Source of the DNA: Diplosphaera chodatii
Taxonomy: Eukaryota; Chlorophyta; Trebouxiophyceae; Prasiolales; Stichococcaceae
Assembly: GCA_032358165.1 (NCBI GenBank)
Contig: JAALGY010000036.1
Location: forward strand, 1,178,001-1,242,000
Direction of reading: 5' to 3'
DNA length: 64,000 nt
A program made the position numbers and the translations under genes. Each line of letters starts with the position of its first letter. Positions within the stretch are counted from its first letter, which is position 1. Shown one piece after another: positions 11,801-24,243 of this stretch. The notes under the pieces are model-generated. The model did no database searches. It was not told the origin of the DNA and saw only the letters and a program-made list of their open reading frames with translations.

Positions 11801-14800
11801 TCAACCCAGCGCATCCGGCCATCCACCCAGCAACGTGCTAAGTGCAAGCGCAGCCGCTTGCAATGCGGCCACCACCGCCACGCCACGAGCCGCGCCGCGC
11901 GCTGCCGAGCCGGCCGCCGCCTGCGGCGGGATGTCGGCGAGGCGCAGCAGCCGCTGCACCTCCAGCTTGTAGGGCGGCAGCGGCGGCCGCGGCGGGAACA
12001 CTGGGGCGGGGCACGCCGAGTTGGGCTCGCAGATGCCGTCGCACTGCAGGCCAGGTTGACCATGGGGTCAGTTACAGGCTGGGCAGCCAGTCACCTGCTG
12101 GGCCGTCAAGCTGTGTGTGGTCACAAACAGCACCACGTACTTTGGCTCTGGCACCTCCTCAACATGGCCTCCACGAGGAACATGTGTATGATCGCGGCTG
12201 CTGCGGCAGTGCACACCTCCAGGGGCTGGAAGCAGCACTTGTGGTCGGACACGTACGGGCAGCGGGGCTCGGTCCACGGCAGCCGCCCAAAGGGCGTCTC
12301 CGTATTGTCAATGGCCACCGACAGCTCCTCGGCGCTGCATTCAAAACGCAAGCTTTTGTGAATCATGATGCCATTGCTGTGTACACACATAGAACTACAG
12401 GATGCTCTGGTGCGGCCGATTGCGCCGCCGCTCTGACTTTCGGTGGTCAGCACAAGCACAGCAAGTAAGGGCATGGCTTGCTGCACACCGTGAGGCTGGA
12501 TGGGCCACGCATGGCATGCAGTACGTCCGCTGACTGCATGCATACCTGCAAGTGCGGCAGCCCTGTAGGGGACTGGTGTCCAGCGGCGTCACGGGGCACA
12601 CGCCTCCGGGGCATGATGCCGAGTACCTGGGATCAGCGAAGAGAAATATTAAAATTCGGTGCATGTTTTCACTGACTGACGCAGCCTCTTAAAAAAACCC
12701 TGTTGGCAACGGTGCTGTCGCCTAGCATTCCCCTGCCTGGGTAGTCATACTTTAGGCTCGCACACAACTGAAGTGCTCACGAGCAGGTACACCTGAAAGA
12801 CCCACCAGGGGCGCAGGCCAATGCGCGTCATGTACTCCACCTTCTCCCAGTGGATGCTGCTCCACTCGTCCTCCAGCTTGGTGCAGACGTGGGCAAGAAC
12901 AGCACCATGAAGAAGGGCGAAGCACTCTGTGGGCAGTGCAGCTAATGCAACAATGCGTTGCCACCAGCGGGTCATGGCACGGTGTCAAGCATGGCTCACA
13001 ATGCCGCCAGTGTCGATGCTGTTGGGGTTCCAGGCCCACCACATCCAGCCGGCTATGGCGGCGTGCCAATAGTCGTCCGTCATGAGGTACCCCACCAGCT
13101 CCTCCATGGTCTGCACATTTGACGGGTGACACATCTCGTGGTACATGACGTCAGCAGGCCATATGCAAACGAAGGCGATGCTAGCGGTCAGCAGAACAGG
13201 AGGAGCAGGTGTATGGTCAATTTTGATGTGAGGGTGGGATCAGTGCTGCACACGGCGGCGCAAGGCAGCCGTCTCGACACATGGTAGATACATCCGCTGT
13301 GACGGTTAGGCGTCACATGCTGAAGTGAGACTGCGTGCCTGCAGCTCCAGCTCCATGCACTTTGGCTCCCGGTTGTTGCAGGGGTTGCGGCAGTCCCGCA
13401 GCCGGCTGCCGATCTCGCCGACAAGCACCGGGAACCGGCGGCAGTGCCCACTTTTGCAGTAGCCCTGCGTGGGGCAGCGCTGGTTGTGCAGGTGTCACAC
13501 ACTACATAGACGTGCAGAATGCTAAATCCATCACCCGCAAAGCTTTGCTGCTGATAGCCGGAACAGCGGTTCCACGCTGCAAGTCACCTTGACGGACAGG
13601 TGGCCCCAGGAGTTGGACAGCCGGTTGCACAGGCCCTTGCCCGTGCAGCCGCGCGGGATGACGCTGGCGGGGTACACATGGGGCGACAGGATGACGTTGC
13701 TGGCATACGGTGGCGCATCTGGGCCCACCTGCCAGCCCGAACGGTGATGCACTCCTTGGTCGGTCAGCCAGCGGACATCCCACGTCCCATCGACTACTTG
13801 TGCAGCCTGCTGCTGCCATGCCTCTGGGCTTTGCAAAGATCATGGTGAGCGGCTGCCATATCGCAGTTTTAGGGGCGTGATAGCGACAAGCAGAAGCAGC
13901 ATGTCAGGCACTCAGCTCCACAAAGCCCACCAGGCTGTCGAAGAAGTCCGAGGGGTCGCTGACGGCCTTGGCCGAGTCCAGCAGCGCCCGGTGGTGCGCG
14001 TAGCCGTCGCCCCAGCTCAGGCCCAGGCCCACCTGCCCGGCGCCCTCGATCAGGTACAGGGCCTCTGCAACCGGAGTACACAACACGAATGTGGAGCTGA
14101 CAAGCACAACTGTGAACAGTTTGTGGCCTGTGTCCTATGGACTGCAGAAGTGTCACTGCAGCCATGCCTGTGCCCAAGCTTGCTGCCTTGCGTGCCACAG
14201 ACCCGCCCACAGGTGCGCAACCCCGCTGTGTGAGCATATATACCTAGCTGCCATCTCCACACAGCGAACAGCAGCTGGGGGCCGCACCTGGGTTGATCTC
14301 GTGGCCGCGCCGCATGATGGTGTGGTACACCTCCCCAATCGATGGCACGTAGGTGCCGTTCCGATCATTGTACGCCATCCACTGCATGAAAACAACGATT
14401 CCTCGTGCACCCAGTCTCCGACGTACTGACAGACAGCAGGCCACAACCAGGTGTACCACAGCGCATGTGGACATCACACGCTCAGACGTCGGACTGAATG
14501 GTGCTGCGCCAAGCTCGCATGACCACACATGCAAATGCCACTTCCACAGCAGCTGACCGAACGGGAGTGCTCACGTGCATGAACCGGGCGTCGGGCTCGT
14601 TCAGGATGTCGAACATGACACGCTTGCGGGCCCAGGGGTCTGCCGCCACCCGCTCCATGATCGTGGACCACCGCTGCATGAGTAGCATGAGCTGATGCTT
14701 ATGATCGAGCGCCAGTCTAGCACCAGTTGGCACCAGGCCTGCAGCTGTTGTAGTGCGAAACACAGTGGGTACATGCAACGAGCCTGACTCTTGAAGACGC

Positions 14801-16668
14801 AGCTTCGCCACTTCAACAAGGTTCAGGGTCGCTCACCTTGCCCCACTGGTGCCGGTCCGCCAGCACACCATCGTCATACTGCAGCTGGTCCACGGGGACA
14901 ACGACGAAGTCGTTGCGCGCCAGGAAGCTCAGCACCCAGATGAAGCGATCAAGTGTGTCGCTGCCTGCAAGTGCAAGCCCAATGCAGTGTGCAATGCTTC
15001 TGTTGCTAGACTGCAACAACTGGCCACTACTTGCTGGTGGAGACGTTGTAGGAACCACCAGTGGAGCATCGGGCCCTGTGCACAGAACTCAGCGCAGCAG
15101 CAACGACACGAGTATGCCAGCTAGCAGTTGAGGTTCGCCAGTGTGACCGACCTACCGTTGACTTTGTGGGGCAGGTAGGCGTTGCACACGCCAGGGGAGC
15201 CATCTGGCGGCAGCACGCCGGGCGGCTCGTAAGGAAGCCGGACTTCTGTGTCGTTGATCACCTCTGCGGTGCACAGGCAGAAGGTGGTGCAGAGAGTCAG
15301 CATAACTGAGGATGTGTTCGACATTTGCCGAAAGGCCAAGATCATGAAGGTGATATTACGGACTGCTACCTTTGGCACCCATGATTGTGACCGAGTGTAG
15401 CAAGCAGAGGAAGCTCATCGCAGTGTGCCGGGTTTACGCCCACCTTTGGACACCTCCATCCCAGGGGGCGTGACGCTTCGCAGGATGTCGTCCACTGTGG
15501 GGTTGTTGTAGCGGTCGGGGAAGTAGGGGCACCAGGTGTTGTAGTTCTTGGGCTCCGACTGGAATATGGCCTGGGCAAAACGCATGAGCGGCTTAGTTGC
15601 TGCTACAATGTGGCCGACAGCATGTCTGCAAGGTAGGCCTACTTGGGTTGAGGGAAAGCATCAGTCCTTCATGGAGAACGGAAGCCGTATGGCGTTGAAG
15701 CCCAGCAGCTTGATGCGGCGGATGATGTTGACGAAATCTGCAAGAGGGCACGCACTCAACATTCCCACAAATCATACTGTAAAGCCTCTGAAGATGGAAA
15801 CGCTTTGCATGACGAATGTGGGGCAAGAGGCATGCGTGGTGCTCACCCAGTGACAGCGCTGTTGGTCCGGCATAGAAACCATCGACCATAGTGGACCACG
15901 GTAGCTGCGACCATACATTGGCAGCATGTTTCTGACCACTCCCAGGCATGCTCATTGCGGAAACTTTATAACAGATAGAGCAGCAGCAAGGAGGAGCAGG
16001 ATATGTATGCCGATGATCTGCAGAGGCTGAATCAGCATGTACGTAGCCCATCTGCAGCTATTAAGGACCAGGGTCATTCAAGCTCACCTCAAAGCCAAAG
16101 TAGTTCACACCAGTGAGCAGGCGTCGCTGGTCGCCCACACACAGGGACACGCCTGCAATAGACTTTGCACGCTGCTCGGCCTGATGCACATGCAGCCAGC
16201 ACGACAATCCAGAGCCAAGAACCTGTGTGTATCCGTCACCCGTATGCCCCCGGTACTGACACTGCTGGGCAGGCCGCTCAGCAGCGCCATGCTGAGTGTG
16301 TGCCGTCGAGCCTGTGGACCGTTGTGGCTGGGCATATATCTGCTGCACGCACCGTCTGCGCAGATGGCAATCGGCAGCATGGCGCAAGCGTCAGGCTCAT
16401 GAGCGCACATGGCACCCTCGGGCATGGCACCGTCGCCTGCTTCCTGCACACATCAAGTGCTGGGGGACACTCGTATGTGCATGTTTGGCGGTGATACTAT
16501 ATATGTGTCAGCAGAGTTTTCACATTGAGCGCGGCACCGGTGGCCGCCTGACAGCTGCAGCAGGCGGCACTGAGTTTTCGGCGATGTCCCCACCTGGCAG
16601 GCGATCACGCCGATGATGACACAGCAACATAAGAGCTGCACACCGCACGCCCTGCGCAGCTGCTGCAT
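11801..16668 (-). CDS. secreted GH5-type glycoside hydrolase (cellulase-like) with Cys-rich C-terminus
   Basis: 681-residue model. Exons: 16668-16594, 16255-16240, 16152-16088, 15904-15847, 15737-15664, 15570-15444, 15263-15156, 14964-14837, 14673-14575, 14381-14288, 14064-13912, 13823-13588, 13464-13339, 13110-13000, 12876-12806, 12626-12546, 12334-12217, 12157-12095, 12043-11801. A signal peptide (residues 1-24) is followed by a GH5 barrel: LLTGVNYFGFE, FNAIRLPFSM, DILNEPD (acid/base Glu243), ILSPHVYP (His381), VLVGEIGSR (nucleophile Glu428), GWMWWAWNP. Beyond the barrel come a Cys-rich stretch, a PPRPPLPP linker and a C-terminal hydrophobic segment that could be a GPI-anchor signal. Weak points: exon 2 (16 bases) is tentative; the donor after 15664 lacks GT; the donor at 13338 is GC; the 13912/13823 junction has an alternative. 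Substrate (beta-glucan or other) is not determined. It is divergent from the methyltransferase gene at 17413. Confidence 0.8.
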
Positions 16669-17412
16669 GCCTTGGCAAGTAAATTCCGCGTCTGACCACC
16701 ATCCGCTGACTTGTCCGCCGTTTTTGCAACGGCTGCCGCCCCTTCCAACGTTCCAAGGGTGAGCACAAGCTCGGCGAATAGTCCCTGATGTATGATGTTG
16801 CTGAGGGACGCAGTGCACGCTGCAAGGTCGACTGCGTCCCAGGGTACGAGTGCAGGGGCAAAACGTGCTGATGCAGGGTGACTAGCAATTTTCATTAGCA
16901 TTCAGCGAGGAGGGAGCTGAATTGTCACATTCAACAGCACCCAGAGATACAGCGACAGCGACAGTATACGATAGATGCTTGCTGCAGTCTGTCGTACCGT
17001 TGAGCACCATCAGGACTTGACTACAAGGTGGATGGGCTTTGCTGCTGACGATTGCCAAATAAGGTCTGGACTGGCTCATGTCTGACGCAATGTCTACAAT
17101 GTCCGAAGAGATATTGTGGGCCACTCACGTATGCATGCCTTATCATGCCTCAAGTTTATGAGCCTTTGTTTCACAGGAAAGAGCTTTCACTGTACAAATG
17201 CACGTAGTCTTGCAAATCCATTGCAGTGGCATACGCACAACATAAGCATGTTCAGTACTAGCCAGCTGCTGTCTGCCCGCCCGTGAGGGTGCTGGTGGAT
17301 TGCAGTTTCAACACATGATGCTGCTCGTATGTGCTGCTTCATGTTGATCCTGGCCCAAACTAAAGCGCTCACTGCAGTGGCTGGAGGTTAGCTACATTGC
17401 TGGCGGGCTGTT
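16669..17412. other. divergent promoter region, GH5 / methyltransferase
   Basis: 745 bases between two divergently transcribed start codons. No coding exon is supported. Short open frames on - (16605-16901, 16882-17124) lack domains and do not splice in phase to the GH5 signal-peptide exon. Confidence 0.45.
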
Positions 17413-20221
17413 ATGCAGCAGCACAGGCACGCAGTCGCCAACAGGCTGATGAATGGCATCAGCATACGATCGTACCACCACTTCACGCGGCAGTCCCCGG
17501 TCGCTCAGCTGGTCCTGTGCATTGCCTGTGCCTCGATCGCATGGTCGACAGTACACTGTGCGCAGCATTCCCTGCTGAAACAATATGATGCCGACAGCAG
17601 CCCTGCGTGCCATCCATGGTGCATGGCGTCACAGATGCCTCTTGTAGCCTCTGTGCACAAGCATGTCGTGTCATCACGATGCATGATACTTGTCAAATTG
17701 ATCCCTGCAGATCTGCTACCCGTTGCAGCGCACGGGCAGCAGGCAGCGCCAGAGGGGTCTGACGTCAGTGGTGCCGCCAGCAACCGCACAGCAGGGACAG
17801 GTGTGCCTGACACAGTGTCCACTTTTGGAACCTATACGACATACCAATAGACCTAGCCCTACAGCCTACATAGCAACAGTGGAATATCTTTGTGACAAAG
17901 CTGCTTTTCTGCCTCATTCATGTGTTTGCCTGTAGCAGCTGAGGTGCCGCCATCCGCCGCTTGTCATGGCTCGGCATACCTGCTGGGCAGCACAGCGGAC
18001 GCGCGACCGGTCTACCTTGTGCCGGCCCTGGCGTCAACGAAGGCAACCTGCAAGTCGGCTGGCATCAGCAAAAAACGCGCGAAGGCTGCACATGCAGATG
18101 GTGAGTGGTGACCCGCCTGTAGTGCCCTGATGCCAAGTGCAGCTGTGCAGGCTGGTACTCCATCTCACATGCCATGCTGCATGCTGTGTCGGCAAAATTA
18201 ATCGTCGGCTTAACAACAAGCACAGCACAGCTTTTGTGTTGTAGGCGTGCTGCATGTGTCCGAGAGCCTCCAGGCTGTGGCTGCTGTCCAGCAGCCGCAT
18301 GCAGCTCCTGCCACCTCAGAGGCTCTCGCTACATATCAGCGGCTGAATTTAAGGAACTTCTTGATGCTGATGAAGGTCAGCTGGGAGCTCACTCACCACT
18401 TGTGACAAAAGGTTGCAACACTGCGCTTTGCCAACATTGCTCTCACCATGTGGCTGAGCCAGGCTGCTGCATCTGCTTGCCTCCATTATCACGATTGCAG
18501 GTGGTGTCCGGTCTGCAGTCTGTCTGCCGTTGCAGGCTGTCCATGATGACGACCCGACCTGGTCGGACATCTGCCCCTGCTGCCAGTGGCGCTACCCGGC
18601 CGGAGGTCAGGGCGTCCCAAGACACTGGCACAGCGGCGCTGACTGCCTCACAGATGGCGGCGCCACAGTTGACGATCTGTTGGCAAATCCGCTGCCGCTG
18701 GGCAATGTGCTGGACTATGGAGGGGATCCGACAGGTAGGCAAGAGCAGGTCTGACACTTGTTTGCACAGCTTGCCCGCAGGGCCTCATGGGCACTGTGGC
18801 GGCTTGCGTGATCAATGCTCAATCGCCTCATGTGCAGGCGCTCAGATGATCCAGATGGGTCGCTATGCAAAGGGCTTCATCACAGGGTACAATGTCATCG
18901 GGAAGCCAGCAGACTATATTGCCAGCAATAGCACGGCCTTCGTGTTTGGCTCTGGCCGCGATCGCCTTCCATTCCCGGACGAGGCATTTGACACGGTCGT
19001 TAGCATGAACATACTGGAGCATGTGCTGGATCTGAAGGTGAGGCGATGTGAACAATCATGCACACGCTCGGCACGGCGGGCTGTGATTGATGACGGTTAG
19101 AGGCTTCACAGATCCTGCTTCCTGACTGCGGCGATGCTCAAGCCTGAGACACTGGCGCATTCCCTTGCAGCTGTACATGTCAGAGGCTGCACGGCTGCTG
19201 CGTCCTGGGGGCCTCTTCTACATATCTTGGTGTCCTAGCTGGCAGAGCAGCCGCGGTCACCACATACATCCCGACATGGTATCAGCTCGCTGACAACCTC
19301 CCTGCTTGCTGGCTGCAACTGTCTTTAGCATGTGGTGCATTGGTGCCATCCTCATGCATTACATGGTGCCATGCTCACACATCCAATCAAGATGGTTTTG
19401 CTTTGTGGCTGCAGATGGCCGGATGGGCACAAGAGATCAATTGCAGCCAGCCTGACTACAACAATGACGGCAGGCAAGAATGCATTGCAACATGTGCTCT
19501 TGGAAAGTCAGCCATGGGTGCAACAAAACGAATACTGCACAGCAAAGGTTTTGCGGCAGTTGTCTCCATGTTCATAGGGTCATCCCGGACTGGGCACATC
19601 TGCTGGTGTCGAAGCACGAATTTGTGAGCGCTTTGCGGAACACTACGCTTGGGCAGTGTCGTGGCCTCTCAGAGCATGTGGGAGCTTATGTATACAGGTG
19701 CGCCTGTGCAGACATATGCGCTCAAAGCGCTGACAAGCATACTTTGCCGCTGTGCGCAACCAGTAGGCATTCGATCATGCTGCTCGACCGCAGTCCACAA
19801 GAAGATCGATGGCAGTTGCCACAGAGCCTCGTCTGCTTGAGCTGAGGAATGCTGGTTACAAGTCCTCACGCCATCCGTGCAGCTGGTCAGACCTGAACCG
19901 GAGGACATATGAAAGCGTCACAGGCATTCTCAAGTCGACGGCTGCCTTGGACCTCATTCGTGTTGACGTGTCACCACAGCTGGATGTCAAGCTGGACGAG
20001 AAGGTATGGCATCTGTGCCGTACCGCATGTCTGACACGCAGCCATGATACCAATTGGGGACACGTCACAGAGGTTCCTTCCTATACGTTTTGTCTGATGC
20101 CAGTCCAATATGACACCCAACGACACAGGTCTGGCGACAGCTGCGGGCTGCGCAGCCTGCATCAACACACTTCAAGATCTCCGAAGCGAAGCTGGTCCTG
20201 AGGAAGCGCCTGTCCAGCTGA
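17413..20221 (+). CDS. membrane-anchored SAM-dependent methyltransferase-like protein, copy 1
   Basis: 475-residue model in 11 exons: 17413-17557, 17711-17800, 17939-18100, 18245-18375, 18536-18734, 18838-19037, 19171-19278, 19415-19473, 19578-19697, 19883-20003, 20129-20221. An N-terminal hydrophobic segment (about residues 29-48) predicts a type II anchor. The rest is a class I methyltransferase (Methyltransf_11-like): LGNVLDYGGDPTG (motif I region), FDTVVSMNILEHV, ARLLRPGGLFYISW, then an unfamiliar tail with VIPDWAHLLVSK. It is a tandem duplicate of 20975-23582; the 131-, 108-, 59- and 120-base exons have equal lengths in both. The donor after 19473 is GC (CAG|GCAAG) where copy 2 has GT. 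Target unknown; a secretory-pathway glycan or protein is an inference from topology and neighbours. An alternative in-frame ATG at 17452 would shorten the N-terminus. Confidence 0.72.
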
Positions 20222-20974
20222 GGGCCGCACATGTATGTACTGTAAGCTGATATGCTGAGCCGCAGCTCTGATACACCACAGGCTCTTCAGCTTTGCGGCG
20301 GTCGTCTGGCCACAATGTGTACTGGAAAAGCAACTGCTCAGGCATGAGCTTCGTTGCGTGAGCTGTTGGCTAACTGCATTCTGTGTTTGCGTTAAGCATT
20401 CACCTGGTTGCCACATTCGCACTTCGGTTGCAGCAGTTGGGCTTGTGCATGTCTTGTTTATTGATCTCTTATCCGAAGAATAAGACCGTTGATTCCACCT
20501 ACTTGCACAGCAATAATGCGGCGGTTGTGGCCGGGGTGGCATGTGGTGCCCACGACTCGCTGTTAAACAGGAGATATACAGCACCGCCGCTGGTGCACGC
20601 ACATAAGCTGGCATGGTACATCTGGTCCCGTGACACGCATGCATGCATCAATCCGACCACTGGACAAGAAGCAGTTATATATACATCATGCAATGCCCTT
20701 CGATCCCATCACCGGCCCAAACTAATTGGCGGCATCTTGGATCCTTGGACCAATCGTCCCAGACACTTCACCCCTGGCTGCTCGTGCCGATTGGCATTGC
20801 TGTATGTTATGTGATGATCTAGCATGCAGTGTGCATGGTGTATCTGAGCGAGCGTAAGCATTCCTGCGTGGTATGTCAGGGAACGAACGTGTAAGAGGTG
20901 TAGCAGAGTAATCTTTTTAGGCAGGGGCAAATCGTTGCACCAAAGGCACTCGGACTGAATGAGCACCTGCAACC
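20222..20974. other. intergenic spacer between tandem methyltransferases
   Basis: 750 bases with no exon-like structure. An alternating TTATATATAC run at 20675-20684 may serve as a TATA-like element of copy 2, but it is 290 bases from the start codon. Confidence 0.4.
20241..20245 (+). terminator. candidate TGTAA poly(A) signal
   Basis: TGTAA 20 bases after the stop of methyltransferase copy 1. This matches the chlorophyte signal but would give an unusually short 3' UTR. Confidence 0.3.
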
Positions 20975-23582
20975 ATGAAGCAATTGAAGCTCTGGGCCGT
21001 GGCTCTGTGCACTGCTCTGCTGGCTGTGGTGCTGATCGCTTATCATGGTGCGCGCTGATCAGCACATTTCAGGCCTCGACATACCATGTGCTCCATGCTC
21101 GCCAGCCCACTGAATTGTATGCATACCCTTTCTGAGGGTGCAGATGCAAACGTTGGTGCACACAGGCCGCTCACTCCCTGCTTCCATACCGGGAGAGTTT
21201 GCTGCACCTGAGCATGGTGCGCTGCGGTGGCTGGGCCATGGCCATTTTGGCACCCTGCAGCCACCATCGACTCATGAGTCGATACATCATCAGCCCACTG
21301 TATGCCGGGATGGAGTTCAGCAATTGCAGGCACTCAGCTGCACCAGTTGACATCTTGACGGGTGGCGTGAGTACTCATGCCGTTTTCTTGAGCTTGTGGC
21401 GTAGGTGCCACGGGCCAGCAGGCTCCAGCGCCAGCCGCAGTTGATGCTGTGGCGTGCACTGGCCCCATATATTGTCTTGGCGGCTCAGCCACACGGCCGG
21501 TGCATTTGGTGCCATCACTGCTGACGTCACAAAGCAGCTGCAGCATTGGCAAGTTTCACCCCCGGAACAATGACAACAAGAACTTCACAGGTGAGTTTGC
21601 GCAGGAATGTCCTTTCTACATGGTACCCAAAGCATGACAAGCCTGTGCTTCGTGATGGGCAACTTTGAACCATTCCTCACTTGTAGGAGTCTTGAGCATC
21701 TCAGACGGTGTACATGCTGTGGCAGCTACACAGCAGCCTGCAGCGCAGCTGGCCACCTCGGAGGCACTTGCGGACTACCAGAGGATGAACGTCCGGAACG
21801 TCCTCATGATTCTGACGGTGCGCACACCCCTGGCAGAAGATACAGAGTTACAGATGCCTGCACTGCTCGACTCACCTGGCATGTGTGGGCATGCAAGGGG
21901 GTTTGTGCTAGCTGCAGAGCGCCCACGAGAAGGATTGGTCGTGGGCCAACATATGCCCTGTTTTCGCTTCCGGCGTTGACTGTATGACAGATCAGGCTGG
22001 CATGGTGGACGAGATCCTGCTGAAACCTGTCGACCTTGGCAATGTCCTTGACTATGGCGCAGACCCATCAGGTGAGTAGCTCCATGCCAGAAGTCATGCT
22101 GATGGCTTGTTCGACCAGCTGTAGATATGTGGGACTTCACGATGTGCTGATTTGGGCCATTCGACAACTGAAGGTCATGATCCTCGTCAGCAAGTTTGTG
22201 ATATCATCGAGTCTGCTGAGGGCTGCAGGCGCCCAGCTGCTGCAGCTGCAGCGATACACCAAAGGGTTCAAGGTGGGCTTCAACGTCGTGGGCTCGCCAG
22301 AGGGCTACCTGGCCACGGGCGGCAGCAACAGCACCGCCTTTGTGTTTGGCCGCCCGCATGATCGCCTGCCCTTTGCGGACGCAACCTTCGACACGGTCTT
22401 CAGTATGAACATCCTGGAGCATGTGCAGGATCTGCAGGTGATGCCGGCATTGATGCAGCTTTATGGCGCTGGATGCAAAAGTATGCTGGCGCTTGGCATT
22501 ATTGAGGAACGTCCCCAAAACATCACCCTGCTGCTTGGAACTGCTGGTCTGGTCTGCAGTTGTACCTCTCGGAAGCCGCACGTGTGCTGCGGCCTGGCGG
22601 GTATATGTACATATCCTGGTACCCCAGCTGGCAGAGCGCCCGTGGCCATCACATACACCCGGACATGGTGATCGCGAACAATGCTGCTGCAACACCACTG
22701 CGCATTACTACGAAATCACTGTCATGCAGCTTCGTTGCCAATTGTGCTTCGTATGTGCAGATCGAAAGCATGAGCAAGAAGCTGAACTGCAGCCATGTGG
22801 TCTACACAAATGACGGCAGGTGAGCTGGCACAGGTCGTCGTGCTGAGCATGCTGCGCACTTACAATGTGACAATCAAAGCAACAAGCACAGCACATCCAA
22901 AGTCGACCTCGACTGGTCTGCCGATGTCATGCTGCGCTATGTACTATGCCATGCAGCGTCATACCAGACTGGGGGCACCTGTTGCTGTCCAAGGAGCAGT
23001 TCATCGGCCACCTGCACACAACAGCTTTCGAAAGGTGCAACAGGCTACCGAAGGAAGTGGCAGATTACGTGTACAGGTGCAAACGCCCGCCACCCGCATA
23101 TCCTGTTGCTGCTCACCTGATGCATGGTGCTCCTGACCACGGCGGCGTCATGCATGCAAGTGTGTAGTGTGCAGTCATTAGGTGGCTGGAGGTGGCTGGC
23201 TGTGGGCAATCGCCAAGTGATTACTGATCAATGTATTCAGGAACCCTGACCTCAACCGCAAAACATACGAGGAGGTCACCGGCATCCTGAAAGCAATACA
23301 GTCCCTGAAAGTGCTGCGGGTCGATGTCACTCCCGAGTCCGGGCTGCCTGAGCTGACTGCTGAGGTGCGGCATGCTGCTGATGCCTCGCTTGGAGATGCC
23401 TTCTCGTGCACTTCATACATCGGTGCTGAAGCACAGCCGAATGCAGGGTATTTGGCCCCACTCAGGCTGACGACCTTGTGATGAGGGTGCAGGTGTGGCA
23501 GCAGCTGCGCAAAGTGCTGCCCAATTCTACGCACTTCAAGATCGCTGAGGCGCGGCTGACGCTGCAAAAGCGACCCTGTTGA
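20975..23582 (+). CDS. membrane-anchored SAM-dependent methyltransferase-like protein, copy 2
   Basis: 417-residue model in 10 exons: 20975-21047, 21405-21590, 21687-21817, 21918-22071, 22229-22437, 22560-22667, 22761-22819, 22957-23076, 23241-23364, 23493-23582. Only seven residues precede a hydrophobic anchor (residues 8-22), again giving type II topology. The catalytic half carries LGNVLDYGADPSG, LPFADATFDTVFSMNILEHV and ARVLRPGGYMYISW. Both copies share a conserved C-terminal extension (VIPDWGHLLLSK, THFKIAEARL) that I do not recognise from any described family; it may define a lineage-specific group. All donors here are GT. Compared with copy 1 it lacks the long N-terminal head and a small exon. 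The enzyme class is supported by motifs; the substrate is unknown. Confidence 0.74.
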
Positions 23583-24243
23583 AGGTTGCATTCCGTTGAG
23601 TGTTACATGCTGGGTTGGAGTGAGACACGAATGATCGGTTGCACGTCACCTGGCAGGTCAGCTGTTCTACAGCCTAATTGCTGTACTGTCTATCATCATG
23701 GTGCAGCGCATGTCCACGCAGCTATGTGGTGGTAGTGCAAGTTTAGCGCACTTGGCGCTATTCACATTCGGGCATACAACGGCTGCATGCATGCATCTGA
23801 ATGCTCAGCCAGGTAAAGTGTGAGCGAGCATTCGCTGCAATGTGCTGCCGTTGAGCTGCATGCGACTGCTCCGGAGAGCAAATTTGGATGCAAGAAGACT
23901 CTTGCAGCAAAGAGAAATAACTGTGACCGCAGCGTACTTTACCGGCGGCCAGGTGGCAGCACCCTGGGATGTCACATGAACCTTGCAATTGACCTTTGTA
24001 ACTCCCAGCATCAAAGCTTGAACCGTTGGCTGTCACCAGCCGCAATTCTGCAGCAACCTCTGATATTGGCTTCACGTTTGCACCCCCTACTATCCATCTG
24101 ATGCTGTGCTCTTTGTCGTCATCAGCAGACTCTGAGGGGCCCTGCTGACTGAGCGAGCTCTGTTGAGCTTTCACCCGTGCACTTCTGCCGTCGGTGCCAA
24201 GGACGCGCTTGCTCTTTTCCTTGGTTGCCACTAGTTCGCAGAC
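23583..24243. other. intergenic spacer
   Basis: About 660 bases between the methyltransferase stop and the mannanase start. No domain or exon chain is seen on either strand. A TGTAA at 23998-24002 could serve the upstream gene. Confidence 0.45.
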
